Source: an uncultured Roseburia sp.
GTDB taxonomy: Bacteria; Bacillota; Clostridia; Lachnospirales; Lachnospiraceae
Length of the DNA: 32,943 nt
Assembly: GCA_945787015.1 (NCBI GenBank)
Contig: CALZGM010000034.1
Coordinates: forward strand, 1 to 32,943
Reading direction: 5' to 3'
The notes under the pieces are model-generated. The model saw only the letters and a list, made by a program, of their open reading frames with translations, searched no databases and was not told the origin of the DNA. Position numbers and translations under genes: made by a program. This document shows, piece after piece, positions 20,813 through 27,843 of this stretch. Each line of letters opens with the position of its first letter. Within the stretch, counting starts at the first letter, position 1.

Positions 20813-20841
20813 TTTTCAGAATGAAAAAAATAGTATAGAAT
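20813..20841 (+). promoter_or_regulatory. Probable promoter of the two-component operon
   Basis: TTTTCA (20813-20818) and TAGAAT (20836-20841) are spaced by 17 bp, leaving a leader of about 40 nt before the kinase gene. The boxes are weaker than those of the housekeeping promoters here. Confidence 0.45.
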
Positions 20842-20890
20842 AATTATGGTACTTTAGTTTTATATACAAACATATGTTCGAGGTCAACAG

Positions 20891-21910
20891 ATGGTATGTG
20901 CTTATCTTGAAAAATTGCAAGAAGAGTATTTAGAAGAAAAAATTCAGATAGATAAAACTATTGCAAATTTAGAAATACAATTAAAAGAAAATATTGAGTT
21001 CATAAAGTTTCTGGATGAAAGTACGGATGTATGTTATGAATCATTTTCACCTAGGAATGTGAATGCTAAAAATAAAGCTCAAATTCAGGAGTTAAAAGAA
21101 AAGCAAAAAGACATCATACATCAAATGGATCAAGAAAAATCCATACAAACAGAAATGATACAAAAAATCGATGAGTTGAGTAGTGTAATCAAAGTTGCAA
21201 AGTCTACTTCTGAAAAAAACGTAAAGATAGAACTGGATAGTGATATTTATCGTTTAACTTTATTGGAAACACAGGAAAACGAGAGACAAAGAATTTCCAG
21301 AGAACTTCATGATTCTACTGTACAGAATCTTACAAGTATGATTCATAAAATTGAACTTTGCAGTAAGTTAATTGATATGGATCCAATTCGGTGTAAGTTA
21401 GAACTTACGATGATGTCAAGGACACTTCGTGATATTATTAATGATACCAGACAAATGATTTATAATTTGCGTCCAATGTCATTTGATGATATTGGTTTAG
21501 AAATTACTATTGAACGTGCTTTAGATAAATTAAAAAATGAAAAAGCATGCAATATAAATTTTACGATAGAAGGAGAGCCATATCAAATTAATCCTGTGAT
21601 AGGTATTACTCTTCTTCGCATTATTCAAGAAGCATGTAATAATGCAATCAAGTATGCAAATTCTTCTGCTATAGCTGTGAAATTAATATATGAAATAAAT
21701 GAAGTAAGTATTTCAATTGAAGATGATGGGGTTGGGTTTGATGTGGAAAATTTAGATGTTTCAAACAGAAAAGACAATTCCGGATTTGGATTATCAATGA
21801 TGAAAGAAAGAGTATATCTTTTATCAGGTGAAATAGCGATACATTCAAAAAAGAATGAAGGAACAAAAATATTAGTAAGAGTGCCTATTAATAATAAGGA
21901 GGAAAGATAA
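20891..21910 (+). CDS. Soluble DegS-like sensor histidine kinase
   Basis: This 339-residue kinase has no membrane segment. Residues 1-115 are predicted coiled coil, rich in Glu, Lys and Gln. The HisKA_3 dimerisation domain carries the phospho-acceptor His140 in RQRISRELHDSTVQNL. The ATPase domain has QEACNNAIKYANSS (N box), DDGVGFD (G1) and GFGLSMMKER (G2). This layout matches cytoplasmic DegS-type kinases that sense internal signals. Start ATG with GAGG 7 nt upstream. The response regulator begins at the next base after the stop, so the two form an operon. The signal is not evident. Confidence 0.92.
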   Translation: MVCAYLEKLQEEYLEEKIQIDKTIANLEIQLKENIEFIKFLDESTDVCYESFSPRNVNAKNKAQIQELKEKQKDIIHQMDQEKSIQTEMIQKIDELSSVIKVAKSTSEKNVKIELDSDIYRLTLLETQENERQRISRELHDSTVQNLTSMIHKIELCSKLIDMDPIRCKLELTMMSRTLRDIINDTRQMIYNLRPMSFDDIGLEITIERALDKLKNEKACNINFTIEGEPYQINPVIGITLLRIIQEACNNAIKYANSSAIAVKLIYEINEVSISIEDDGVGFDVENLDVSNRKDNSGFGLSMMKERVYLLSGEIAIHSKKNEGTKILVRVPINNKEER

Positions 21911-22552
21911 GTGGCTATAAATGTAATGATTACAGACGATCATTCTATGATCCGTGAGGGATTAAAACAATTACTGGAATTAGAAGGAGATTTTAAAGTA
22001 GTAGCTGAAGCATGTGATGGTGTTGAATGTTTAAATAAATTAGAGACAGTAACACCGGATGTTTTATTATTGGATATCAATATGCCAAATATGAATGGTC
22101 TTGAAGTGCTTCAAAAAATGAAAGAAAAGAGAATAAAAATTAAAGTTCTTGTATTAACAATTCATAGTGAGGTGGAATATTTATTAAAAGCAGTTGATAT
22201 TGGAGTAAATGGATATTTGTTAAAAGACTCTGAATCAGCAGAATTGAAAAAAGCAATTATTTCAGTTGTAAATGGTGAAAATTATATTCAGCCAAGTCTT
22301 ATTCCAGTATTGAATGCTAAGATGATTGACAGGGATAAGGATGTAATGAAAATAGAAAGTCTTACCAGAAGAGAATTAGAGGTTTTAAAAAATTTATCTA
22401 TTGGTATGTATAACAAAGAAATCGCTGAAAAATTAGATATTAGTGAACGTACTGTTAAAAACCATATCTCAAATATATTTAAAAAAATTGAAGTTACTGA
22501 CCGTACACAAGCAGCAGTATTTGCAATTCGCAATAATTTAATTACTATCTAA
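21911..22552 (+). CDS. NarL/DegU-family response regulator
   Basis: A 213-residue regulator. The receiver domain (residues 1-120) has acidic DD (9-10), phospho-acceptor Asp55 in LLLDINMPNMNG, a Thr in VLVLTIH and Lys in GYLLKDSE. The LuxR-type helix-turn-helix (about 147-205) reads LTRRELEVLKNLSIGMYNKEIA and ISERTVKNHISNIFKKI. The start is GTG behind AAGGAGG. It follows the kinase gene without a gap. Target genes are unknown. The transcript ends at a palindrome that contains parS. Confidence 0.93.
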   Translation: MAINVMITDDHSMIREGLKQLLELEGDFKVVAEACDGVECLNKLETVTPDVLLLDINMPNMNGLEVLQKMKEKRIKIKVLVLTIHSEVEYLLKAVDIGVNGYLLKDSESAELKKAIISVVNGENYIQPSLIPVLNAKMIDRDKDVMKIESLTRRELEVLKNLSIGMYNKEIAEKLDISERTVKNHISNIFKKIEVTDRTQAAVFAIRNNLITI

Positions 22553-22565
22553 TATAATAAAAAAC

Positions 22566-22601
22566 AAAGAGAAATGTTTCACGTGAAACATTTCTCTTTT
22601 T
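22566..22601. terminator. Palindromic terminator of the two-component operon that contains a perfect parS
   Basis: A perfect 34-bp palindrome (22566-22599) has the 16-bp parS TGTTTCACGTGAAACA at its centre (22575-22590) and AAAGAGAAA/TTTCTCTTT arms. It is followed by T residues up to 22601, the form of an intrinsic terminator for the operon ending at 22552. parS is the universal ParB-binding and loading site. A half-site TGTTTCAC follows at 22605-22612. Confidence 0.88.
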
Positions 22602-22631
22602 ATGTGTTTCACAGAAAAAATCTACAATATT

Positions 22632-22659
22632 TTGTATTTAATAATATAACTAAATACAA
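22632..22659. repeat. 9-bp inverted repeat between the two parS sites
   Basis: TTGTATTTA (22632-22640) and TAAATACAA (22651-22659) surround a 10-nt AT-rich centre. There is no T tract, so it is not a terminator. It could be an operator upstream of parA or a local structure. Its function is not known. Confidence 0.5.
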
Positions 22660-22681
22660 CAGTTTGAAAAGAAAATGAGAA

Positions 22682-22697
22682 TGTTTCACGTGAAACA
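22682..22697. promoter_or_regulatory. Perfect parS site upstream of parA
   Basis: TGTTTCACGTGAAACA matches the 16-bp parS consensus exactly and is extended to a 22-bp palindrome by GAA/TTC (22679-22700). It lies about 90 bp before parA and 25 bp before its likely -35 region. ParB clamps loaded here spread over the origin region and recruit SMC in related bacteria. Confidence 0.95.
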
Positions 22698-22722
22698 TTC
22701 AATATGAAATTATTTTCTGAAC

Positions 22723-22751
22723 TAGATTTTTATAGAAATGTATAGTATAAT
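22723..22751 (+). promoter_or_regulatory. Probable parA-parB promoter
   Basis: A perfect TATAAT (22746-22751) has a poor -35 candidate TAGATT (22723-22728) at 17 bp. Position relative to parA (36 bp) is good. The weak -35 and the nearby parS suggest control by ParB, which is inference. Confidence 0.5.
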
Positions 22752-22787
22752 CATTATTAGATTTTTTATATAAGGAAGGAAATACAA

Positions 22788-23555
22788 ATGGGAAGAGTAA
22801 TTGCAATTGCAAATCAAAAAGGTGGAGTAGGTAAAACAACTACTGCTATAAATTTAGCAGCTTGCCTGGCAGAGGCAGGAAAGAAAGTGTTAACAATAGA
22901 TTTAGATCCACAGGGAAATATGACAAGTGGATTAGGTGTTGATAAGAGTGAGTTGGAAAATACAGTATATGAACTGATGTTGGATGAATGTTCTATTAAA
23001 GAAAGTATGACAGATACGGTAGTGGAAGGAATGAAAGTAATTCCTTCTAATGTGAATTTAGCCGGAGCAGAAATCGAATTATTAGGTATTAACGAAAAAG
23101 AATATATATTAAAAAATGCAGTTGATTATATTAAGGATGATTATGATTTTATTATTATTGATTGTCCTCCATCCTTAAATATGTTAACAATCAATGCAAT
23201 GACAACTGCAGATTCTATTTTAGTTCCAATTCAATGTGAATATTATGCTTTGGAAGGTTTAAGTCAGTTAATGCATACTATCGATTTGGTTCAACAGAGA
23301 TTAAATCCAAATCTTACCATTGATGGAGTCGTATTTACAATGTATGATGTAAGAACAAATTTATCTGTGCAGGTAGTAGAAAGTGTAAAAGCAAATCTTG
23401 AAGCAAAAATTTATGATACATTGATTCCAAGAAATATTCGTTTGGCAGAAGCTCCATCACATGGATTACCAATTAATATGTATGATGCAAAGTCTGCCGG
23501 AGCAGAAAGTTATCGTTCACTTGCAAAAGAAGTAATGGAAAGGGTGGAGGCATAA
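22788..23555 (+). CDS. parA: Chromosome partitioning ATPase ParA (Soj)
   Basis: This 255-residue ATPase has the deviant Walker A KGGVGKTT (11-18), DLDPQGN (switch I, A' region) and [11 protein letters not shown] (Walker B). It cycles on the nucleoid and responds to ParB, and in Bacillus it also regulates DnaA. AAGGAAGG lies upstream of the ATG. parB starts 3 bp after its stop. It has the length and order of chromosomal ParA proteins, distinct from the second ParA at 28988. Confidence 0.97.
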   Translation: MGRVIAIANQKGGVGKTTTAINLAACLAEAGKKVLTIDLDPQGNMTSGLGVDKSELENTVYELMLDECSIKESMTDTVVEGMKVIPSNVNLAGAEIELLGINEKEYILKNAVDYIKDDYDFIIIDCPPSLNMLTINAMTTADSILVPIQCEYYALEGLSQLMHTIDLVQQRLNPNLTIDGVVFTMYDVRTNLSVQVVESVKANLEAKIYDTLIPRNIRLAEAPSHGLPINMYDAKSAGAESYRSLAKEVMERVEA

Positions 23556-23558
23556 ATT

Positions 23559-24470
23559 ATGGCAACAAAAAAAGCTGGTTTAGGAAAAGGTCTTGATTCC
23601 TTAATTACAAATAAAGTAGCTCCTACAAAAACAAGTGGTAATTCTCCAATGAAAGATGAAAAAAGTATTGAAGGAATCTTAATGGATATTAAAAAGGTAG
23701 AGCCAAATCGTGAACAACCTCGTAAGAATTTTGATGAGGATGCTTTACTAGAATTATCCGAATCTATCAAACAGTTTGGTGTATTACAACCTTTACTTGT
23801 TCAAGATAAAAAAGGTTATTATGAAATTATCGCCGGTGAAAGAAGATGGAGAGCTGCAAAGCTAGCAGGTTTAAAAGAAGTACCGGTTATTATTAAGGAT
23901 TTAACAGATCAGGAAATTGTTGAAATTTCTTTGATTGAAAATATTCAGAGAGAAAATTTAAATCCAATTGAAGAAGCAATCGCCTACAAAAGACTTTTAA
24001 CAGAATTCAATTTGAAACAGGATGAAGTAGCTGAACGTGTTTCAAAGAGTAGGACAGCTGTTACAAATTCTATGCGTCTTCTAAAGCTGAATGAAAAAGT
24101 TCAGCAAATGGTGATTGACGATATGATTTCTACCGGTCATGCACGTGCATTACTCGGTATTGAAAATCAGGAGAAACAGTATCAGGTTGCTCAAAAGATT
24201 TTTGACGAAAAGCTGAGTGTTCGTGAAACAGAAAAGCTGGTAAAAAAAATTCAGCAGGAAAAAGAAGAGAGTAAGCCTAAGAAAGAAGAAAAGATTGATC
24301 CTAAGATGGAAGCAATTTTTAGTGATTTAGAAGAAACCATGAAAGGGATTCTTGGAACAAAAGTTGCTATTAACCGAAAGGATGAAAAAAAAGGAAAAAT
24401 TGAAATTGAATATTATTCAATGGATGAGTTGGACCGTATCATTGATTTAATGAGAAAAATTGGTAAATAG
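23559..24470 (+). CDS. parB: Chromosome partitioning protein ParB (Spo0J)
   Basis: A 303-residue CTP-dependent DNA clamp. It opens with the KAGLGKGLDSLI segment that contacts ParA. The ParB/Srx domain has IEPNREQPRKNFD-like spacing, GERRWRAAKLAG (CTP-binding motif) and ENIQRENLNPIEEA. The helix-turn-helix (KQDEVAERVSKSRTAVTNSMRLLKL) reads parS. A charged linker and a C-terminal dimerisation domain finish the protein. The two perfect parS sites at 22575 and 22682 are its expected targets. Confidence 0.97.
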   Translation: MATKKAGLGKGLDSLITNKVAPTKTSGNSPMKDEKSIEGILMDIKKVEPNREQPRKNFDEDALLELSESIKQFGVLQPLLVQDKKGYYEIIAGERRWRAAKLAGLKEVPVIIKDLTDQEIVEISLIENIQRENLNPIEEAIAYKRLLTEFNLKQDEVAERVSKSRTAVTNSMRLLKLNEKVQQMVIDDMISTGHARALLGIENQEKQYQVAQKIFDEKLSVRETEKLVKKIQQEKEESKPKKEEKIDPKMEAIFSDLEETMKGILGTKVAINRKDEKKGKIEIEYYSMDELDRIIDLMRKIGK

Positions 24471-24503
24471 AACACATGTTCTAATATGAAATGAGGTAGT
24501 TAT

Positions 24504-25010
24504 ATGATTTCACAATATTTAGGTTTTGATTCAGATTTTATTATTATTGGTCTTTTAGCAGTGGTTCTCATATTAATGATTCTAGTTATTGTTAATATGG
24601 TACAGATGAAAAAGCTAAAAAAAGCTTATAAGGTTTTTATGAGTGGAAAAAATGGAAAGAATTTGGAAGAGACATTAATAAAACGATTGAATCAGGTCGA
24701 TAATCTATTAGAAGCAAATTCTTTGAATGAGAAAAATATTAGATTACTTTTTAAGAATATGAAACTTGCATATCAGAAGATGGGATTGGTAAAATATGAT
24801 GCACTTCATGAGATGGGAGGTAAATTAAGTTTTTCTCTTGCTATGTTAGATGGAAGAAATAATGGTTACATTATTAATGCAATGCATACCAGAGAAGGTT
24901 GTTATACATACATCAAAGAAATTGTGGATGGAAATTCCATTATTGTTTTGTCTGAGGAAGAGCAGGAAGCTCTTAAAATGGCCATGGAGGCAGAAGTTCC
25001 TGCAAAATAA
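24504..25010 (+). CDS. DUF4446 membrane-anchored protein
   Basis: This 168-residue protein has one N-terminal hydrophobic helix (about 12-33), a basic coiled-coil stretch, and a C-terminal domain with KYDALHEMGGKLSFSLAMLDGRNNGYIINAMHTREGCYTYIKEI. This is the recognisable core of DUF4446, often found just after parB in Clostridia. It lies 33 bp after parB and is probably co-transcribed with it. Function unknown. The N-out or N-in topology cannot be judged. Confidence 0.85.
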   Translation: MISQYLGFDSDFIIIGLLAVVLILMILVIVNMVQMKKLKKAYKVFMSGKNGKNLEETLIKRLNQVDNLLEANSLNEKNIRLLFKNMKLAYQKMGLVKYDALHEMGGKLSFSLAMLDGRNNGYIINAMHTREGCYTYIKEIVDGNSIIVLSEEEQEALKMAMEAEVPAK

Positions 25011-25029
25011 ATTTTGATGGGTTTAGAGG

Positions 25030-26067
25030 ATGAGAATACGTCAGGTAAGGTCACTAAAAGGCGGAGAGGTTCTTGCTGAGTCAGTGGTGACAGAGGAAAA
25101 GGAAGTTTTAATTACAAAGGGGACAGTTTTAAAACCGGAATACTTGGATTTACTTTCGTTTTTGGGGATTGATACGGTAAGCATTGAAGATCCATATGTA
25201 CAGTTTGAAAACCCTCACCAGTTCATGAAAAAGGAGATTTTTTCAGAATATGTGAATCGTGTCAAGAAAATTCTGGAAAATCATATCTATAACGGAAAAG
25301 ATGGTTTACGTGAGATTGAACCATTAGCACAGGATATTATTCGTGATATGATGAATGTAGATGAACGAATAGTAATTGATTTTGAAGAAAGAGATGGTAA
25401 TCTTTATGAGCATACAATTATGGTTACCTTTCTTTCCATTGCGGTTGCAAAAAAACTGAAATTGAGTGAAGAAGAAATCCGGACGGTTGCGTTGGGATGT
25501 CTTCTTCATGATCTTGGTTTACGCTATATTACGGTACCATATATTAATTATGATCCAAAGAAGAATACCATGACAGAAGCATTTGAATTTAAAAAGCATT
25601 CTATTTTGGCATATTCCGCTTTAGAACATGAGTATTGGTTAAATGATAGTGCAAAGAAAATGATTTTGTCGCATCACGAGCGTAAAGATGGATCCGGATT
25701 TCCGTTACATCAAAAAACAAAGGAAATAGAATGTAATATTTTACAAGTCTGTGATGCATTTGACTGCCTGGTTTCCGGGATGGAATGTAAACGTACAAAT
25801 GTACAGGCGGCTTTGGAGTATATTATTGAAGCTGCAGACGTATTATATGAAAAGAAGGTTGTAAAAGCAATTGAAAAAATGATAGCCCGTTATCCCGTTG
25901 GAACAAAGGTAAAGTTAAATACCGGAGATACCGGGGTGGTAATTACACAGACGGAAGATACGATTCATCCGGTTGTTGCAGTTTTAAATGAAGATGAGAC
26001 AATTGGAGAAAATTATTTTAATTTAAAGAAAAATAAAAATATTTCTATTTTAGCAATTATAGAATAA
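25030..26067 (+). CDS. HD-GYP domain protein (putative cyclic-di-GMP phosphodiesterase)
   Basis: This 345-residue soluble protein has an N-terminal domain (1-110) and an HD-GYP domain with His at LYEHT, LLHDLG (His160-Asp161), KKHS, and the signature HHERKDGSGFP (215-225). The GYP residues read GFP. Such enzymes hydrolyse c-di-GMP at a metal centre, and all metal-binding positions appear kept. The C-terminal about 70 residues form a beta-rich extra domain (PVGTKVKLNTGDTGVVI) often found in Clostridial members. GATGGG lies 8 nt before the start. It lies 19 bp after DUF4446, probably in the same operon. Confidence 0.88.
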   Translation: MRIRQVRSLKGGEVLAESVVTEEKEVLITKGTVLKPEYLDLLSFLGIDTVSIEDPYVQFENPHQFMKKEIFSEYVNRVKKILENHIYNGKDGLREIEPLAQDIIRDMMNVDERIVIDFEERDGNLYEHTIMVTFLSIAVAKKLKLSEEEIRTVALGCLLHDLGLRYITVPYINYDPKKNTMTEAFEFKKHSILAYSALEHEYWLNDSAKKMILSHHERKDGSGFPLHQKTKEIECNILQVCDAFDCLVSGMECKRTNVQAALEYIIEAADVLYEKKVVKAIEKMIARYPVGTKVKLNTGDTGVVITQTEDTIHPVVAVLNEDETIGENYFNLKKNKNISILAIIE

Positions 26068-26070
26068 AAA

Positions 26071-26099
26071 TTGAAAAATAAATCATTATGTTATATAAT
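26071..26099 (+). promoter_or_regulatory. Promoter of the DUF3881 gene with an inverted repeat over the -10
   Basis: TTGAAA (26071-26076) and TATAAT (26094-26099) are spaced by 17 bp. AATCATTAT (26081-26089) and ATAATGATT (26095-26103) form a 9-bp inverted repeat covering the spacer and -10. It may be an operator or a weak stem ending the previous transcript. No T tract follows. Confidence 0.65.
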
Positions 26100-26131
26100 G
26101 ATTAAGTTGTACGTTGAAAGGAGGATGTGAA

Positions 26132-27010
26132 ATGCATAAGTTTTTGCGGGCAGTAGGATTTTCCAAGATTACAAAAGAAGAATTGGAAACACTGTTTCAA
26201 AAAATCATCGATCATCCGACTGTTCAGAAGGCTGCAGAAGATTCGGAAGGAAATGAGTTTGCAGAGCTTAGTAAAGAATATGGAGATTTTTTTGGTATTT
26301 CTTTACGGGGAACTTTTGATGAAGACGATACCTTTCATTTGGATTATTATTATCCGTATTTTTGTGGGAATACACTTTCCACACAGGAAAAGCCGGATAT
26401 TGAAAAGCATGCAGAAAAAGAATCCTATGCAGGAATCTGTGATGAGGTACGTGTGGGTGTAACACTTATTTTTTATCTACAGAATGTGGTTGATTATCTG
26501 GCAGAAAAGAACAATCCGATGTTTCGGCTCCAAAAGAAGGGAGTCGTTTTGAGTGGTCTTTCTACAGATGGTAAGATATTACTTCCAATTAATAAGGATG
26601 AAAAAAAGCATAAACAGCTTGAACAACAAAAGATAGAGCGTAACAATATGATTGCTGCCGCGAGAAACGGTGATGAGAATGCAATTGAAAATCTTACATT
26701 GGAAGATATTGATACATACTCACTTCTTTCAAGACGAATTATGCGGGAAGATATTTTGAGTATTGTAGAAAATTATTTTATGCCTTATGGAATTGAAAGC
26801 GATCAGTATGCAATTCTTGGAGATATTATGGATTGCAGATTTTTACAAAATGAATATACCGGTGAAAACGTATATGTAATGGATTTAGTTTGCAATGATA
26901 TTCCGTTTAGTATCTGTATTAATCAAAAGGATTTATTAGGTGAACCTGCGGTTGGAAGACGGTTTAAGGGAACCATCTGGCTTCAGGGAAGTATCTGTTA
27001 TCAAAATTAG
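26132..27010 (+). CDS. DUF3881 family protein
   Basis: This 292-residue soluble protein is recognisable from MHKFLRAVGFS, the family's usual opening, and from its layout. An acidic N-terminal region has FGISLRGTF..DDTFHLDYYYPYF, a middle part has RNNMIAAARNGDENAIENLTLEDIDTY, and the C-terminus has VYVMDLVCNDIPFSICIN. DUF3881 is largely confined to Lachnospiraceae and its function is unknown. I chose the ATG with AAAGGAGG 8 nt upstream. A TTG 18 bp earlier would place that ribosome binding site inside the gene. It is the last core-genome gene before the tRNA array. Confidence 0.85.
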   Translation: MHKFLRAVGFSKITKEELETLFQKIIDHPTVQKAAEDSEGNEFAELSKEYGDFFGISLRGTFDEDDTFHLDYYYPYFCGNTLSTQEKPDIEKHAEKESYAGICDEVRVGVTLIFYLQNVVDYLAEKNNPMFRLQKKGVVLSGLSTDGKILLPINKDEKKHKQLEQQKIERNNMIAAARNGDENAIENLTLEDIDTYSLLSRRIMREDILSIVENYFMPYGIESDQYAILGDIMDCRFLQNEYTGENVYVMDLVCNDIPFSICINQKDLLGEPAVGRRFKGTIWLQGSICYQN

Positions 27011-27059
27011 ATATGGCAGCCGTTGCCAAAGAGGCTTAAAACCTGAAAATACGGCATTC

Positions 27060-27098
27060 GTTCTCATAGTTAAATGGATATAACAAGCGCCTCCTAAG
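27060..27098 (+). pseudogene. tRNA-Arg(CCT) 5' half, array copy 1
   Basis: These 39 nt are identical to the 5' half of the intact tRNA at 27708: acceptor strand GTTCTCA, D arm GTTA/TAAC, 5' anticodon stem and loop with CCT. After CCTAAG the sequence leaves the tRNA. GGTTC cannot pair with AGCGC, so no functional tRNA is possible. Confidence 0.9.
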
Positions 27099-27275
27099 GT
27101 TCAACCATGGTTAGACCCGTGAGAAATAGAAAGGGTATAACTTGGAGTTCGATTCAAGGAATGTCGCTTGAGATGTCGGAATAAGAAATAGAGGTAATTC
27201 ATCACGAAAGTGATTGGATTCATAAATATGGTTGCCGGTTCCAAAGTGGCTGAAAAGCCCGAAAATACGGCATTC

Positions 27276-27314
27276 GTTCTCATAGTTAAATGGATATAAC
27301 AAGCGCCTCCTAAG
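27276..27314 (+). pseudogene. tRNA-Arg(CCT) 5' half, array copy 2
   Basis: This copy is identical over 39 nt to the intact gene and to copy 1. The tail that follows (27315-27442) is the most diverged of the three yet keeps AACCATGG and GTTCGATTC at the same offsets. Confidence 0.9.
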
Positions 27315-27491
27315 GTTTAACCATGGTTAATCCCGAGGCAAGGGAAATGGGAATAAGTCAGAGTTCGATTCTAACCGGAATTGATTGAGATGTTGATTTA
27401 AGATACAATAGAAATTCATCACTTAGTGATTGGATTCATAGATATGGCTGCCGATGCCAAAGTGGCTGAAAAGCCCGAAAATACGGCATTT

Positions 27492-27530
27492 GTCCCCTTA
27501 GTTAAATGGATATAACGGGGCCCTCCTAAG
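27492..27530 (+). pseudogene. tRNA-Arg(CCT) 5' half, array copy 3, of a different tRNA allele
   Basis: Seven of 39 bases differ from the other copies, three in the acceptor strand (GTCCCCT) and four at the start of the anticodon arm (GGGGCC for AAGCGC). D arm and anticodon loop are unchanged. The pattern is that of another tRNA-Arg(CCT) gene rather than random decay. Here the following GGTTC could pair with GGGCC using two G-U pairs. Confidence 0.85.
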
Positions 27531-27707
27531 GTTCAACCATGGTTGGACCCGTTGGAAAGAAAAAGGGATAAACTTGGAGTTCGATTCCAGCAATGGCGCC
27601 TGTGATGTCAGAATAAGAAATAGAGGTAATTCATCACGAGAGTGATTGGATTCATAAATATGGTTGCCGATACCAAAGAGGCTGAAAAGCCCGAAAATAC
27701 GGCATTC

Positions 27708-27779
27708 GTTCTCATAGTTAAATGGATATAACAAGCGCCTCCTAAGCGCTAGTTGTGGGTTCGATTCCCGCTGGGAACA
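27708..27779 (+). tRNA. tRNA-Arg (anticodon CCT)
   Basis: This intact 72-nt tRNA has acceptor GTTCTCA/TGGGAAC (one G-U), D arm GTTA/TAAC, anticodon stem AGCGC/GCGCT with loop CTCCTAA, 4-nt variable loop, T arm GTGGG/CCCGC with loop TTCGATT, and discriminator A. It reads AGG codons. CCA is not encoded at the correct place. It is the fourth unit of the array and is followed by a strong terminator. Its position at the border to foreign-looking DNA makes it the likely integration target. Confidence 0.95.
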
Positions 27780-27786
27780 GCCATTT

Positions 27787-27825
27787 TTGCAGTAATAGTT
27801 GACCACAATTATTACTGCAATTTTT
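27787..27825 (+). terminator. Terminator after tRNA-Arg
   Basis: TTGCAGTAATA (27787-27797) pairs perfectly with TATTACTGCAA (27810-27820) around 12 nt, followed by TTTTTG and more T residues. Confidence 0.88.
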
Positions 27826-27843
27826 GTTTTTGGAGCGATTTTG

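Larger units (their letters stand above)
27012..27746 (+). repeat. Tandem array with exact 216-bp period built on tRNA-Arg(CCT) 5' halves
   Basis: Four copies of an 88-bp module start at 27012, 27227, 27443 and 27659. Each has a 49-bp leader starting TATGG (47-48 bp in the first copy, starting next to the DUF3881 stop) and a 39-bp tRNA 5' half ending CCTAAG at 27098, 27314, 27530 and 27746. The halves start at 27060, 27276, 27492 and 27708, so the period is 216 bp three times. Between modules lie three 128-bp tails. Leaders fold as GCCG/CGGC around a GGCT-GAAA-AGCC hairpin (AGG/CCT in the first). Tails share AACCATGG, GTTCGATTC and an ATCAC/GTGAT hairpin. The middle tail is most diverged but keeps the length through a +1 and a -1 change. 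Nothing like a protein gene is visible. Confidence 0.9.

Noticed and set aside
26114-26131. TTG start for the DUF3881 gene
   Set aside because: It lies upstream of and in frame with the clear AAAGGAGG ribosome binding site that serves the ATG at 26132.
27060-27746. Group I intron in the tRNA-Arg(CCT) anticodon loop
   Set aside because: Such introns occur in tRNA anticodon loops, but the conserved P, Q, R and S elements are not recognisable and the insert repeats the 5' exon with its leader, which an intron would not do.
27012-27746. CRISPR array
   Set aside because: The period of 216 bp, long conserved modules containing a tRNA half, and similar rather than unique 'spacers' do not fit CRISPR.
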